Shown: positions 1 to 6,189, counted from the first letter of the stretch. The stretch: 12,476 nucleotides of DNA from Treponema sp. (GCA_016296655.1 JAEDIW010000057.1:1-12476), one strand, 5' to 3'. The notes: generated from the sequence alone by a model not told the origin. Program-made: numbers and translations.

Positions 1-260
1 AGGTAGCTGCCGGGCTTTTTTTTATTTTAAACTTCTCTCCTTAAATGTTTCTTCCTTCTGTTTTTGTTGTTTCTTTTTTTTGCGTAGTCCAGCCTGTATT
101 TTTTTAGATGGCAAGGGGTTTCGGTTATATGCTGAGGCTGCTGGAAAAGGTGCTGTTTCAGAAAAGGAAAGTAAAACAGCACTGCGTATGGACTTAACTC
201 TGCAGGAACAATCTTTTTCTGTGGGGCAACTGTGCAGGAGTGCCCCCTTATCAGTGGAAT
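1..260. other. Gene-free left edge with inverted repeats
   Basis: I find no convincing gene here. A rightward frame from about 80 starts with a weak TTG and has no ribosome binding site. A leftward frame is open from about 310 down to about 25 and ends in a Lys/Gln/Glu-rich tail, but it has no usable start and overlaps the peroxidase gene. The first 23 bases (a GC-rich arm followed by eight T at 16-23) look like the right half of a rightward terminator whose left half lies outside the window. Two inverted repeats are visible: 150-158 with 174-182 (GTGCTGTTT/AAACAGCAC) and 223-228 with 241-246 (GGGGCA/TGCCCC). A dispersed non-coding repeat is possible but cannot be tested here. Confidence 0.4.
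143..182 (-). terminator. Weak candidate terminator downstream of the peroxidase gene
   Basis: Read leftward, a 9-bp stem (GTGCTGTTT pairing with AAACAGCAC) with a 15-base loop is followed by CTTTTCC. It lies about 80 bases past the peroxidase stop codon. The U tract is short and interrupted, so termination is only a possibility. Confidence 0.25.
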
Positions 261-722
261 TTATAAGCTGGTTAATTCGTTTAGCATTTGGCTTGGATTA
301 TCTGCTGGTTTTACTTTGGAAAAAGCTTTTGTTATGATGCCGTCTTCGTTGATGAGATAGGTCGTGCGTTCTATCCCCATATAGGTTTTGCCGTACAGTT
401 TTTTTTCTTTCCAGACATCATAATTTATGACAGCTGTTTTTTCTGTGTCGGAAAGTAGTGTGAATGGAAGGTTGAAATTTTGCTTGAATTTTTTATGGCT
501 TGCAACAGAATCCTTGCTTATTCCGATTATGACGGCACCTTTTTCTGAGAATTGTGGGTAAAGTTCAGCAAAACCGCAAGCCTGTTTTGTGCAGCCGGAG
601 GTGTTGTCTTTTGGATAGAAATATAGAATTATTTTTTTTCCTTTGTAGGATTCCAGAGTGTGGATTACTCCGTCCTGATCTGGCAATGAAAATTCTGGTG
701 CTTTTGTTCCTGGTTCAAGCAT
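261..722 (-). CDS. bcp: Thiol peroxidase, Bcp/PrxQ peroxiredoxin family
   Basis: A thioredoxin-dependent peroxiredoxin that reduces hydrogen peroxide and organic hydroperoxides in the cytoplasm. The 153-residue product is the usual length for the Bcp/PrxQ class. The active-site segment at residues 36-50 shows the P-x3-T-x2-C signature (Pro37, Thr41, peroxidatic Cys44), and a second Cys49 sits five residues on, the spacing typical of PrxQ proteins that form an intramolecular disulfide. Arg119 in the IERTTYLI strand fits the conserved active-site arginine. I chose the ATG at 720-722 because GGAGG lies five bases upstream; an in-frame TTG at 734 overlaps that site and is unlikely. A weak promoter (TTACAA, 17-base spacer, TACTCT) may lie just upstream. 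It appears to be transcribed alone. The family call is firm. Confidence 0.95.
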   Translation of the reverse strand: MLEPGTKAPEFSLPDQDGVIHTLESYKGKKIILYFYPKDNTSGCTKQACGFAELYPQFSEKGAVIIGISKDSVASHKKFKQNFNLPFTLLSDTEKTAVINYDVWKEKKLYGKTYMGIERTTYLINEDGIITKAFSKVKPADNPSQMLNELTSL

Positions 723-1017
723 TTTGTCCTCCAAAAAAAGTCATAGAGTAAGGGTTTGGAAGCTTGTTTGTAAGGTCAAATTTCGGGCTTTGAATTTTTG
801 TGTTTTGGATATTTCGACTACCTCAGCAAACGCAGGAACTTCGCCAATCGTACTTCGGAACGGCTTCATGCACCTGCTATTTTTGCCAAAGTTTAAACTC
901 GAAATTGAACCTAATCAAATCTTATTATATATTTTAATTCAAATTTCTGAAAAATCAAATTTTTATGAGAAGTGACTGGTAAGAATTTGCAAAAGTAAAA
1001 TTCGCCTGATAATGAGG
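723..1017. other. Intergenic region between peroxidase and mntP-like gene
   Basis: I see no gene. An open rightward frame (724-975) starts inside the ribosome binding region of the leftward peroxidase gene and reads through AT-rich DNA without family resemblance, so I reject it. The middle part (about 820-900) is more GC-rich than its flanks and could belong to a dispersed repeat; this is only an impression. The peroxidase promoter should lie at the left end. I see no clear terminator for the mntP-like gene, whose stop is at 1018. Confidence 0.4.
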
Positions 1018-1662
1018 TTAAAAAATACCATCTAGGAAAATTTCTATGCCTATAAAAATAAGAATTGTTCCTCCAAGTATATTTGATTTTTTTTCTAGCT
1101 TTTCACCTGCTTTTTTGCCAATGGAAAGACCTGCCATGCAGATTACAAAAGTTACAAGAGCAATAATTAAGGAACTGCAGGTTGCTTTTGCTGGTTTATA
1201 GTTTGCAATTGTAAAACCTGCTGAAAGCGCATCAATTGAGGTTGCTATGCCTTGTAAAATAAGTGTTTTAAATGAAATTCTATTGACGGAATTATCATTT
1301 TTTTGTTCTGATTGAGCTGATGAATTTTCACCGGTTGTTGTTTCTGCTGATTTTTCTGTTTTTGCACTTGCAAGGGTTTCCATCAGCATCTTACCGCCGA
1401 TGTATGACAGAAGAATCAGTGCTATGTAGGGTATGAATCGCTGGAAGAGTGAAAATTTTTCGGTGATTGTATGTACGAAAATCCAGCCTGTTAAGGGCAT
1501 GACAAATTGGAAAAAGGCATAAACAGAGGCTACTGCGTATTCCCTTTTGCGACTCATTGTAGATTCAATCATGGCATTTGCTATTGAAACTGAAAATGCA
1601 TCCATAGCAAGTCCTGTTCCTAAAAGAATGCTATTTATAAAGAAGATGGATTCCCACTGCAT
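1018..1662 (-). CDS. mntP: MntP-like manganese efflux pump
   Basis: An inner-membrane exporter of the MntP (DUF204) family, which pumps Mn2+ out of the cell. The protein is two repeats of about three helices each. The family signatures are present: LAMDAFSVSIANA near residues 18-30 (Asp21) and GIATSIDALSAGF near 138-150 (Asp144), two membrane acidic residues that match those important in characterised MntP proteins. At 214 residues it is somewhat longer than the usual roughly 190. The extra length is a polar loop rich in Ser, Thr, Glu, Lys and Asn at about 97-129, joining the two halves. The ATG start has AGAGGA seven bases upstream. A perfect inverted repeat at 1717-1739, about 55 bases before the start, could be a metal-regulator operator. 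I found no obvious yybP-ykoY manganese riboswitch. The marR-type gene lies 241 bases upstream on the same strand, too far for a tight operon. The family call is strong; Mn2+ as substrate is by homology. Confidence 0.9.
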   Translation of the reverse strand: MQWESIFFINSILLGTGLAMDAFSVSIANAMIESTMSRKREYAVASVYAFFQFVMPLTGWIFVHTITEKFSLFQRFIPYIALILLSYIGGKMLMETLASAKTEKSAETTTGENSSAQSEQKNDNSVNRISFKTLILQGIATSIDALSAGFTIANYKPAKATCSSLIIALVTFVICMAGLSIGKKAGEKLEKKSNILGGTILIFIGIEIFLDGIF

Positions 1663-1716
1663 ATATTTTCCTCTGAAATGTGTTTCTCAGTCTTTGCAAC
1701 AATCTACTTTCGACAA

Positions 1717-1739
1717 ATTTTAGTTTTAAATCCTAAAAT
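1717..1739. promoter_or_regulatory. Inverted repeat upstream of mntP-like gene, possible operator
   Basis: A perfect 7-bp inverted repeat, ATTTTAG then nine bases then CTAAAAT, lies between 78 and 55 bases upstream of the mntP-like start codon. TTTAG/CTAAA half sites separated by AT-rich DNA resemble sites of metal-dependent DtxR/MntR repressors, but the identity of the binder is inference. The region is very AT-rich, so a chance repeat is possible. Confidence 0.3.
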
Positions 1740-1903
1740 GCCGTTTTTTTGATAAAGCCCAATTTTACTGAAATATTATTGTTAGATAAAGACAATTTTT
1801 AAAATTCTTTACAGTATGAATGCATTTTTTATTGATGGAATCTTGTTTTTTCTAGTCGCCTATAGAAATGCTTAAAAGTGTCTGATTAATGTTTTTGTAG
1901 TTT

Positions 1904-2386
1904 TTATTCTTCTGACAGTTTTTCAAGATTTTTTTCCAGCTGAATAATTGTCTGGATTGTAAGTTGAATTTGTTTTTCGTCTAAGCCGCTGAATATTTTT
2001 TTTACAGGAATTTTGCTGCTTTTATGGCGTGCTTCACAGAATTCTCTGCCTTTTTCTGTAAGTGTTACGTATTGTTTGCGTTTATCATCTGCAGATGGGG
2101 CTATCTTGATGAAATTTTTAGCCTGCAGCTTCTTCAGAATTTGCCTGGTGTTTTGGTGTGATGTTCCGATTATATCGGCAAGCTCTGTGATTTTTGGCGT
2201 TGTTTTGCAAAGCTTTATGCAAATCATTGTAAAAAATTGTTTCCAGCTTATTTCCTGAAAAAATGTGTCTGCGACTGCCTGATAGCGATTTTCAAATGTG
2301 CTTATAAGACCGAGCAAAAAAAAGGAGTCTTTTAATCCTAAAAAGTCGAAGTCTCTGTTTTGTGAAATTTCATTAAGGTTGAGCAT
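1904..2386 (-). CDS. MarR-family winged-helix transcriptional regulator
   Basis: A 160-residue DNA-binding regulator of the MarR class, which normally binds palindromic DNA as a dimer and is released by small ligands or oxidation. The winged helix spans about residues 63-115: a helix-turn-helix (KITELADIIGTSHQNTRQIL), a second helix ending KKLQAKNFI, and a wing with the DDKR motif (100-103) followed by YVTLTEKG. Flanking N- and C-terminal helices (about 20-58 and 120-157) form the usual dimerisation part. I chose the ATG at 2384-2386 because GAGGA lies seven bases ahead; an ATG six bases earlier is only one base from it. A 12-bp palindrome overlaps the predicted -10 box, so self-repression is likely. 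Other targets could be the doubtful ORF upstream or mntP downstream, but nothing proves it. No Cys pair marks it clearly as an OhrR-type sensor. Confidence 0.88.
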   Translation of the reverse strand: MLNLNEISQNRDFDFLGLKDSFFLLGLISTFENRYQAVADTFFQEISWKQFFTMICIKLCKTTPKITELADIIGTSHQNTRQILKKLQAKNFIKIAPSADDKRKQYVTLTEKGREFCEARHKSSKIPVKKIFSGLDEKQIQLTIQTIIQLEKNLEKLSEE

Positions 2387-2403
2387 TTTCATTCCTCATT
2401 TTT

Positions 2404-2438
2404 ACGTAATATATTACATTATTCTGAGGTGGTGTCAA
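2404..2438 (-). promoter_or_regulatory. marR promoter with overlapping palindromic operator
   Basis: Read leftward: a consensus -35 TTGACA (2438-2433), a 16-base spacer and a -10 TAATAT (2416-2411). The perfect palindrome GTAATATATTAC (2406-2417) covers the -10 box and extends, with two mismatches, to about 20 bp. Its place and length fit a MarR dimer site for autorepression. Transcription would start near 2404, giving an 18-20 base leader with GAGGA. Confidence 0.6.
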
Positions 2439-2863
2439 GCTGTGCTTCTGACTAGTTCAATGGCGGCTAGTAGTGTGCCTCCTGTTCCTGCAAATGCACT
2501 AAAAGCAGATATAAGCTGAATAATCGGCAGGCATATTCCGAACTCTGTAAGTGCAAGTTTTTCCATGAGGTGAGAAATTTTTTTGAACCAGGTTATGAAT
2601 TTTCTGGTATGGAATGAAGTTTTCGGTCTGATCTTTGCGTGTAAAAAGTTTAGCACAAAAGAGAAGTTTGCTTCAATTTTGTCTGAATCTTGATTTTGAC
2701 TGGTTTGTTCCTGAATTCGCCGAACAACTGTTGCTGATTGCAGTCGAAGCAAGCCAACGATATTATAAAAATAAAACTTGATATTTGAATCGTTGTTTTG
2801 TATAATTCTAGTAGTTGCAAAAAGGGGAGTAGTTACTTCTTTAAGAATCAACAGCCGGTTCAC
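2435..2863 (-). CDS. Doubtful ORF, unknown function, hydrophobic C-terminus
   Basis: I do not recognise this 142-codon frame. It would start at a GTG with no ribosome binding site and ends inside the -35 box of the marR promoter. Codon choice (many ATT, GAA, AAA, ACA, GCA) resembles that of the real genes, which is the main reason to keep it. The first 95 residues are polar and basic. The last 43, from an internal ATG near 2563, are hydrophobic and small-residue-rich (PIIQLISAFSAFAGTGG then LLAAIELV), like a single membrane helix; that ATG also lacks a ribosome binding site. A promoter-like TTGAAG, 18 bases, TGC-TAAACT lies upstream of this tail. It could be a decayed gene, a small membrane peptide or a chance frame. 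Confidence 0.25.
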   Translation of the reverse strand: MNRLLILKEVTTPLFATTRIIQNNDSNIKFYFYNIVGLLRLQSATVVRRIQEQTSQNQDSDKIEANFSFVLNFLHAKIRPKTSFHTRKFITWFKKISHLMEKLALTEFGICLPIIQLISAFSAFAGTGGTLLAAIELVRSTA

Positions 2864-2924
2864 TGAATTTGAATCTGGTTCTTAGGCTTTGATTTTCGTT
2901 AAATCAGATGAAAATTAAAGAAAC

Positions 2925-2987
2925 AAGACCTTTTGCCTGATTATTCTGCAGTATTGTGGAGTTCTTGGGCAAAGGGTCTTTTTTTTT
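2925..2987 (+). terminator. Terminator-like hairpin in the leader of the oadB-like gene
   Basis: The arms 2925-2938 and 2967-2980 pair over 14 positions (two of them G-U): AAGACCTTTTGCCT with GGGCAAAGGGTCTT. The loop is 28 bases, and a run of T follows (2979-2987). It ends 17 bases before the start codon of the rightward oadB-like gene, and no rightward gene lies upstream. It therefore most likely controls read-through into that gene, or ends a short RNA. A weak promoter (TTGATT at 2889-2894 with an AT-rich -10 near 2912-2917) may lie just ahead. The hairpin is clear; the regulatory role is inference. Confidence 0.65.
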
Positions 2988-3004
2988 GAGAAAAGGAGGG
3001 CTTT

Positions 3005-4132
3005 ATGGAAAGAATTTTTCTGTATTTTGCACAGGGATTTTGTTCAATGCAATGGCAGCAGTTTGTTATGCTTGGAATTGGTTTCATTTTGATTGGGCTT
3101 GCAGTTGTGAAAAATTACGAGCCGATGCTGCTTTTGCCGATTGGGTTTGGCACGATTCTTGTAAATTTACCGTTTGCTGTTGTCTTGGGGACAGCAGAAC
3201 ATTCTGGGGCATTGAAAATTCTGTTTGACTGTGGAATTTTAACGGAGCTTTTTCCGCTTCTGATTTTTATTGGGGTTGGTGCAATGATTGATTTTACTCC
3301 CTTGCTTGAGCGACCGTGGCTGTTTGTTTTTGGTCTTGTAGCGCATTTTGGAATTTTTGTTGCAGCGGCTATAGCATATTTTTGTTTCGGCTTCAGCGTA
3401 AAGGAGTCATTCAGTATCGGAATAATTGGTGCGGCAGATGGTCCTACGGCGATTGTGGTTGCCACCCGCCATGCGCCTTCGCTTTTGGGGCCTGTTACTG
3501 TTGCCGCATATTCTTATATGAGCCTTGTGCCGATTATTATGCCGCCTGTGATTAAGCTTTTGACAAGTGAAAAAGAGCGGAAAATTCATATTCAGGCAAA
3601 AAATAAAAAGATTTCCAGAAAGATTGCGGTGTTTTTTCCTGTTGCACTGACTGTTTTTGCAGGAATTTTGATTCCTGATGCCGCTGCGCTAGTCGGTTTT
3701 TTGATGTTCGGAAACTTGATAAGGGAATGTGGAGTTCTTGAAAAACTTTCTAAAGCTGCGCAAAATGAACTTTCAAATATTGTGACATTGCTTTTGGGCA
3801 TAAGTGTAGGCTCATGCATGACTTATGACAGATTTTTGACTGCGCAAACTTTGCTGATTATGATTTTGGGGCTGATTGCTTTTACTTTTGATACAATCTG
3901 CGGTGTTTTGTTCGCAAAATTCCTGAATTTATTTAGAAAAAAAGGCAACAAGCTGAATCCAATGATTGGGGCTTGTGGAATTTCTGCTTTTCCAATGGCC
4001 AGCAGGGTTGTTCAGAAAATTGCTTTAGAAGAAGACAGTCAGAATTTTATTCTGATGCATGCTGTCAGTGCAAATGTTTCTGGTCAGATTGGTTCTGTAA
4101 TTATTGGCGGAATAATTTTAGGCTGCATTTAA
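3005..4132 (+). CDS. oadB: Na+-translocating decarboxylase beta subunit (OadB/GcdB family)
   Basis: An integral membrane subunit of the biotin-dependent sodium-pumping decarboxylases (oxaloacetate, methylmalonyl-CoA or glutaconyl-CoA). It decarboxylates carboxybiotin and couples this to Na+ export. The 375 residues are normal length and mostly hydrophobic. Family blocks are intact: EPMLLLPIGFG (39-49), FIGVGAMIDFTPLL (88-101), GIIGAADGPTAIV (139-151, with Asp145 matching the essential membrane aspartate of Klebsiella OadB), VAAYSYMSLVP (166-176), FGNLIRECGV (235-244), GACGISAFPMASRVVQK (322-338) and the C-terminal NFILMHAVSANVSGQIGS with Asn357 and Ser364. The ATG has GGAGGG four bases ahead. 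No alpha (carboxyltransferase), biotin carrier or gamma subunit is in the window, and hairpins lie directly before and after, so it seems to be transcribed alone. The substrate cannot be told from beta alone. Confidence 0.93.
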   Translation: MERIFLYFAQGFCSMQWQQFVMLGIGFILIGLAVVKNYEPMLLLPIGFGTILVNLPFAVVLGTAEHSGALKILFDCGILTELFPLLIFIGVGAMIDFTPLLERPWLFVFGLVAHFGIFVAAAIAYFCFGFSVKESFSIGIIGAADGPTAIVVATRHAPSLLGPVTVAAYSYMSLVPIIMPPVIKLLTSEKERKIHIQAKNKKISRKIAVFFPVALTVFAGILIPDAAALVGFLMFGNLIRECGVLEKLSKAAQNELSNIVTLLLGISVGSCMTYDRFLTAQTLLIMILGLIAFTFDTICGVLFAKFLNLFRKKGNKLNPMIGACGISAFPMASRVVQKIALEEDSQNFILMHAVSANVSGQIGSVIIGGIILGCI

Positions 4133-4138
4133 GGAGTA

Positions 4139-4181
4139 TGAATAAAAACTTTGCCTGAAATAGCGTCAAAGTTTTTATTCA
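4139..4181 (+). terminator. Perfect 15-bp hairpin after oadB, likely terminator
   Basis: TGAATAAAAACTTTG (4139-4153) pairs perfectly with CAAAGTTTTTATTCA (4167-4181) across a 13-base loop. It starts seven bases after the oadB stop. The stem is AT-rich and its T run is inside the stem, so it is not a classic terminator, but its position suggests that it ends or protects the oadB transcript. A six-codon frame starting ATG at 4138 sits in the left arm with GGAG too close to be a good ribosome site. Confidence 0.55.
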
Positions 4182-4351
4182 CAAGTTTGCGTTGTAAACT
4201 TCCGTATTTTACTGTACATTTTCATTTCATCGCGAATGTGCGTAAAAAATCAAATCGAAAATTGAGATTTTCTTATTGGCTTTTTATAGGTGAATGAAAA
4301 TTTGACGATATTATTCAATAAATTAAATTGTTGTACAGGTATAATAAGATT
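4182..4351. other. Intergenic region before araC-type gene
   Basis: AT-rich and without a gene. Two small inverted repeats are present: AAGTTT/AAACTT within 4183-4201, and GAAAAT-TGAG-ATTTTC at 4257-4272. Either could be a regulator site for the following gene, but both may be chance in such DNA. Confidence 0.35.
4315..4345 (+). promoter_or_regulatory. Promoter of araC-eamA operon, predicted leaderless start
   Basis: A perfect -10 box TATAAT at 4340-4345 has its last base seven before the A of the ATG at 4352, the usual distance to a transcription start. The -35 is poor (TTCAAT at 4315-4320, 19-base spacer). An alternative pair is TTGACG (4302-4307), 16 bases, TAAATT, which would give a leader of about 16 bases. 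Neither choice supplies a Shine-Dalgarno sequence. Confidence 0.5.
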
Positions 4352-5167
4352 ATGAAAAAAGGTCTTAGAACCATTGTTTTTGATGAGGATCTCTGCATTG
4401 AGGCATACAGACTGGAAGGTTATGTAGATGCTTTTCCAGTTCATTGTCATGATTTTTATGTTTTTGGCTTTGTTTATGGCGGACAGCGTGCCCTTGTATG
4501 TAAACAGAAGGAATTTGTCCTTTCAAAAGGTGATATTGTTATTTTTAATCCTGGAGATTTACATAGCTGTTCTCATTTTGGTGAGGAGGGACTTGATTAT
4601 CGAGCTTTTAATGTTTCTGCAGAGGTTTTTGAAAAATATGTTTTTGAGCTTACTGGACAGAAGGCTTTGCCTGCCTTTTTTGAAAATGTGATAAGGAATG
4701 AAGTTCTGCGCGACAATATGGAAATTCTGCACGGAATGGTTATGGCTGGTCAAAAGGATTTCGGAAAGGAAGAGCGTTTTATGCTTTTTATTGAAAGCCT
4801 TTTGGAAAAATACCGGGTTTCAGGTGTGCTTCCTGTTGCAGAATGTCGCAAAGAGATTCAAAAGGCTGCAGATTTTATGGAAGAAAACTATTCAAACCAG
4901 ATTTTGCTGGATGAATTGTGCAATATTGCAGGTTTGAGTAAGTCTTCTCTTCTGAGAGGATTTGTCCGGGAAAAAGGAGTTACGCCTTACAGTTTTCTTG
5001 AAAATATCAGGTTGAAAAAAGCAAAACTTCTGCTTGAATCTGGTACGCCGTCTGTAGAGGCTGCTGTAATGACAGGTTTTTCTGATCAAAGCCATTTTAC
5101 ACGTTTTTTCAGCAGGTATACCGGCATAACTCCTGGTTCATATCGTGAATTTTTTTGCAGAAGGTAG
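4352..5167 (+). CDS. AraC-family transcriptional regulator with N-terminal cupin
   Basis: A 271-residue regulator: an N-terminal cupin-like ligand-binding domain (about 1-110, with His31, His33 and His71 in strands such as FPVHCHDFYVFGFVYGG and GDIVIFNPGDLHSC) and a C-terminal double helix-turn-helix. The first HTH is at about 184-205 (ILLDELCNIAGLSKSSLLR) and the second at about 233-256 (SVEAAVMTGFSDQSHFTRFF), followed by the YTGITPGSYR closing motif of the family. I chose the ATG at 4352 because the perfect -10 box lies just ahead; a TTG at 4328 would lie upstream of that box. There is no Shine-Dalgarno. The EamA exporter gene follows after 27 bases, so this regulator probably controls its own operon in response to a small molecule handled by the exporter. 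The ligand is unknown. Confidence 0.92.
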   Translation: MKKGLRTIVFDEDLCIEAYRLEGYVDAFPVHCHDFYVFGFVYGGQRALVCKQKEFVLSKGDIVIFNPGDLHSCSHFGEEGLDYRAFNVSAEVFEKYVFELTGQKALPAFFENVIRNEVLRDNMEILHGMVMAGQKDFGKEERFMLFIESLLEKYRVSGVLPVAECRKEIQKAADFMEENYSNQILLDELCNIAGLSKSSLLRGFVREKGVTPYSFLENIRLKKAKLLLESGTPSVEAAVMTGFSDQSHFTRFFSRYTGITPGSYREFFCRR

Positions 5168-5194
5168 AACAACAATTATAAGGATGTGTAGAAA

Positions 5195-6121
5195 ATGAGT
5201 GGAACAAATGACAGAACAGCTGGATTGAGCGGCCACTTGCCGGCATTTATTACAATTTTTATCTGGGGAACAACTTATATAAGCACAAAAATTCTGCTTC
5301 AGGATTTTTCGCCAATTCAGATTCTTCTTGCAAGATTTGTCATAGGGTTTGTGATTTTATGTCTGATTAACCATCATCGGCTGAAAACAAATGGATTTAA
5401 GACAGAAATTTATTTTGCAGCTGCGGGGCTTACAGGTATCTGCCTTTATTATTTGCTGGAAAATATTGCCCTTGTTTACACAACTGCTTCTAATGCTGGA
5501 GTAATTGTTGCAGCCGCACCTTTTTTTACAGCTATATTAAGTCAGATTTTTTTCAGGGATAAAAAATATATAAATGCTTTTTTTGTTCTGGGATTTTTGC
5601 TTGCAATTGCTGGAACCTGCATTCTGAGTTTTAAGGGGAATGCAGTGACGGTAAATCCTAAAGGTGATTTTCTTGCTTTTTGCGCAGCATTTGCATGGGC
5701 TGTCTATTCTGTAATCTGCAGGAAAATCTCTGAATTTAATTTTCCGACGATTGCAGCTACACGGCACACTTTTGCCTATGGACTTGTATTTATGAGTGTT
5801 GCGACCTTTGTTTTAGGAACCCCTTTTTCTTTTAATAATATGCTCAAGCCTTTGAATTTTTTTAATTTGATTTTTCTGGGTGCGGGCGCTTCTGCATTAT
5901 GCTTTGTTACATGGAATTTTTCTGTAAAAAAACTGGGAGCGGTAAAAACAAGTGCATATATTTATCTTACACCTGTAATTACCGTTACTACATCGCTGAT
6001 TGTATTGAAAGAAAAGCTGAATTTTCCTGCAGTATGCGGGATAATCCTTACTTTGTCAGGGCTTTTTATTTCTAATATTAATGCGAAAAAACTCTCAAAA
6101 TATTTTAATGGCTGCCAGTAA
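5195..6121 (+). CDS. EamA-family drug/metabolite exporter (DMT superfamily)
   Basis: A 308-residue inner-membrane transporter made of two EamA repeats of about five helices each (roughly 13-145 and 156-295), ten membrane helices in all. Family marks include the first-helix IFIWGTTYISTKILL (21-35), FSPIQILLARF (38-48), the second-repeat start DFLAFCAAFAWAVYSVICRK (158-177) and the late SAYIYLTPVITVTTSLIVLKE segment (253-273, with the Pro and Glu usual there). The family exports amino acids, metabolites or drugs; the substrate cannot be read from sequence. AAGGA lies ten bases before the ATG, slightly long but usable. It is the second gene of an operon with the AraC-type regulator and is closed by a terminator at 6155-6189. 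Confidence 0.9.
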   Translation: MSGTNDRTAGLSGHLPAFITIFIWGTTYISTKILLQDFSPIQILLARFVIGFVILCLINHHRLKTNGFKTEIYFAAAGLTGICLYYLLENIALVYTTASNAGVIVAAAPFFTAILSQIFFRDKKYINAFFVLGFLLAIAGTCILSFKGNAVTVNPKGDFLAFCAAFAWAVYSVICRKISEFNFPTIAATRHTFAYGLVFMSVATFVLGTPFSFNNMLKPLNFFNLIFLGAGASALCFVTWNFSVKKLGAVKTSAYIYLTPVITVTTSLIVLKEKLNFPAVCGIILTLSGLFISNINAKKLSKYFNGCQ

Positions 6122-6154
6122 CTGCTGAAACTGACAGCTTTCTGCAGAGCTTCT

Positions 6155-6189
6155 ACAAAGTCCTCACAGGAGTTCTTTGTTATTTTTTT
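6155..6189 (+). terminator. Terminator of the araC-eamA operon
   Basis: ACAAAG (6155-6160) pairs with CTTTGT (6175-6180), and TCCT (6161-6164) with AGGA (6168-6171) around a CAC loop, leaving a three-base bulge. A T-rich run (TTATTTTTTT, 6180-6189) follows. The T run overlaps the stop and last codons of the convergent M48 peptidase gene, so the two genes end almost on top of each other. Confidence 0.65.

Noticed and set aside
130..185. Signal recognition particle RNA-like segment (GGAAAG near a CAGC arm)
   Set aside because: The required apical loop and asymmetric loop sequences are absent; only a few letters agree.
80..337. Rightward 85-codon frame at the left edge
   Set aside because: It starts with TTG, has no ribosome site, overlaps the 3' end of the solid peroxidase gene on the other strand and matches no family I know.
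724..975. Rightward 83-codon frame after the peroxidase gene start
   Set aside because: It begins within the ribosome binding region of the opposite gene, has no ribosome site of its own and drifts through AT-rich intergenic DNA.
1663..1903. yybP-ykoY manganese riboswitch before mntP
   Set aside because: I looked for the conserved paired segments of this riboswitch on the leftward strand and did not find them; the leader is AT-rich with little GC pairing. A covariance search would settle it.
4138..4158. Six-codon gene after oadB
   Set aside because: GGAG is only one base from its ATG, too close to act as a ribosome site, and it sits inside a hairpin arm.
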